Part shown: positions 15,402 through 15,846 of the stretch, piece after piece
Layout of the letters: each line of letters starts with the position of its first letter
Numbering within the stretch: the stretch's first letter is position 1
Assembly: GCA_002887195.1 (NCBI GenBank)
Contig: PJAB01001270.1
Span: forward strand, 1 to 15,846
From: Chrysochromulina parva
Lineage: Eukaryota > Haptophyta > Prymnesiales > Chrysochromulinaceae
Reading direction: 5' to 3'
Length of the DNA: 15,846 nt
Made by a program: the position numbers and the translations under genes
The notes under the pieces: model-generated
The model's input: only the letters and a program-made list of their open reading frames with translations
Told to the model about the DNA's origin: nothing
Database searches by the model: none

Positions 15402-15846
15402 TGAGGAGACTTAAATGGCGCTGAATCTCACGTTGCGGTGCTCGAGTCAGGAAGCGGAGCGCACTCGTCGGTACCACCGGACAACGCCAGAAGTAAGGTG
15501 TCGATGGGGACGTTCTTGACGGACGCACCACGCAACGAGGTTCCCGGCCCGCCCAACGGGTAAGAATTCAAGAAGTAATTCCTACGTAGTATTGTATCGA
15601 CGTCGTGTCCTTCGCGCCGTGCTGGCACGTCCGAAGGAAATGCTTAATACAAGCTTAGGCGAATCGAATGCGGCCCGCTCGGCCGCTTAGTCGGATCGAA
15701 TGCTCGGCCGTGACCGGGCACTTACTCGTTGGATGGTTCTCACCATCACGTGTTAGTGTGTGCCCCCTGAGTGTGGCCCTTGCCCCTTTGTGGCCCCTGG
15801 AGCGTGGCACCGCGCCCCGATTGCCTAATCGGGCGCGAACTTAGAA
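15402..15846. other. Non-coding right end, CDIN1 5' flank
   Basis: These 445 bp have no supported gene. The minus-strand open frame near 15428-15628 starts only at GTG and has no domain. The proximal part should hold the CDIN1 promoter; a TTTAAGT lies about 10 bp above the ATG. Two hairpins are present: GCGGCC-CGCTC-GGCCGC at 15670-15686 and a longer one at 15811-15837. Confidence 0.4.
15811..15837. other. Strong inverted repeat (11-bp stem, one bulge, 4-nt loop)
   Basis: CGCGCCCCGATT at 15811-15822 pairs with AATCGGGCGCG at 15827-15837 around a GCCT loop, with a single bulged C. It is near the window edge, so I cannot tell whether it belongs to a 3' end, a regulatory element or the terminal repeat of something beyond the edge. 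Confidence 0.6.

Noticed and set aside
14733..15404. 223-codon plus-strand frame opposite CDIN1
   Set aside because: Antisense shadow; the minus strand matches CDIN1 along its length.
15428..15628. 66-codon minus-strand frame upstream of CDIN1 as a possible first exon
   Set aside because: It starts at GTG, shows no domain, and CDIN1 exon 1 already begins with an ATG aligned to the family's N-terminus.

Overview
This window is nuclear DNA of a GC-rich eukaryote. The evidence is a homeodomain protein, a CstF-64-type polyadenylation factor, a CDIN1/C15orf41-type nuclease, an AMMECR1 protein, and three short GT-AG spliceosomal introns with branch-like and pyrimidine-rich 3' ends. One gene has an N-terminal signal-peptide-like leader followed by a basic stretch, as in proteins sent to a secondary plastid. 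Another encodes a very long Pro-rich, extensin-like protein. Together these suggest a unicellular alga with a complex plastid, for example a haptophyte or a related lineage. The phylum is an inference; no marker in the window fixes it.

Layout from left to right. Positions 1-269 (-): an exon of an unrecognised gene that runs off the left edge. Positions 414-4757 (+): a 1447-residue chimeric protein with a Tudor-like N-terminus, a six-cysteine ShKT-like module, Pro-rich rods and membrane segments. Positions 4849-5379 (-): a small four-helix membrane protein with a KxKxx tail. Positions 5848-6468 (-): a two-exon, probably plastid-targeted small protein. Positions 6637-7597 (-): two-exon AMMECR1. 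Positions 8178-9386 (-): a homeodomain protein with a distal leucine zipper and polyQ tail, whose 3' end is tandemly duplicated. Positions 9756-10721 (-): CstF-64 (CSTF2). Positions 10860-12797 (+): a large FtsJ-type 2'-O-methyltransferase sharing a 138-bp divergent promoter with CSTF2. Positions 13329-14075 (-): a Bax-inhibitor-1/TMBIM protein. Positions 14190-15401 (-): two-exon CDIN1, whose intron carries a 10-bp tandem array flanked by an 18-bp perfect direct repeat. The right end is non-coding with two good hairpins.

Genes are packed tightly (about 90-580 bp apart) and are mostly single-exon or two-exon. Most are housekeeping functions without an obvious shared pathway. The one functionally suggestive pair is CSTF2 with the FtsJ methyltransferase, both acting on RNA and divergently transcribed. 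I found no mobile element, CRISPR array, rRNA or convincing tRNA, and no clear multi-gene defence or biosynthetic system. The most unusual items are the chimeric Pro-rich protein, the repeat-built CDIN1 intron, the 3' duplication of the homeobox gene, and the shared GTRCG splice-donor pattern.

Start codons were checked on the DNA. For several genes the longest open frame begins at TTG or GTG, and I moved the start to the first ATG that fits the family.
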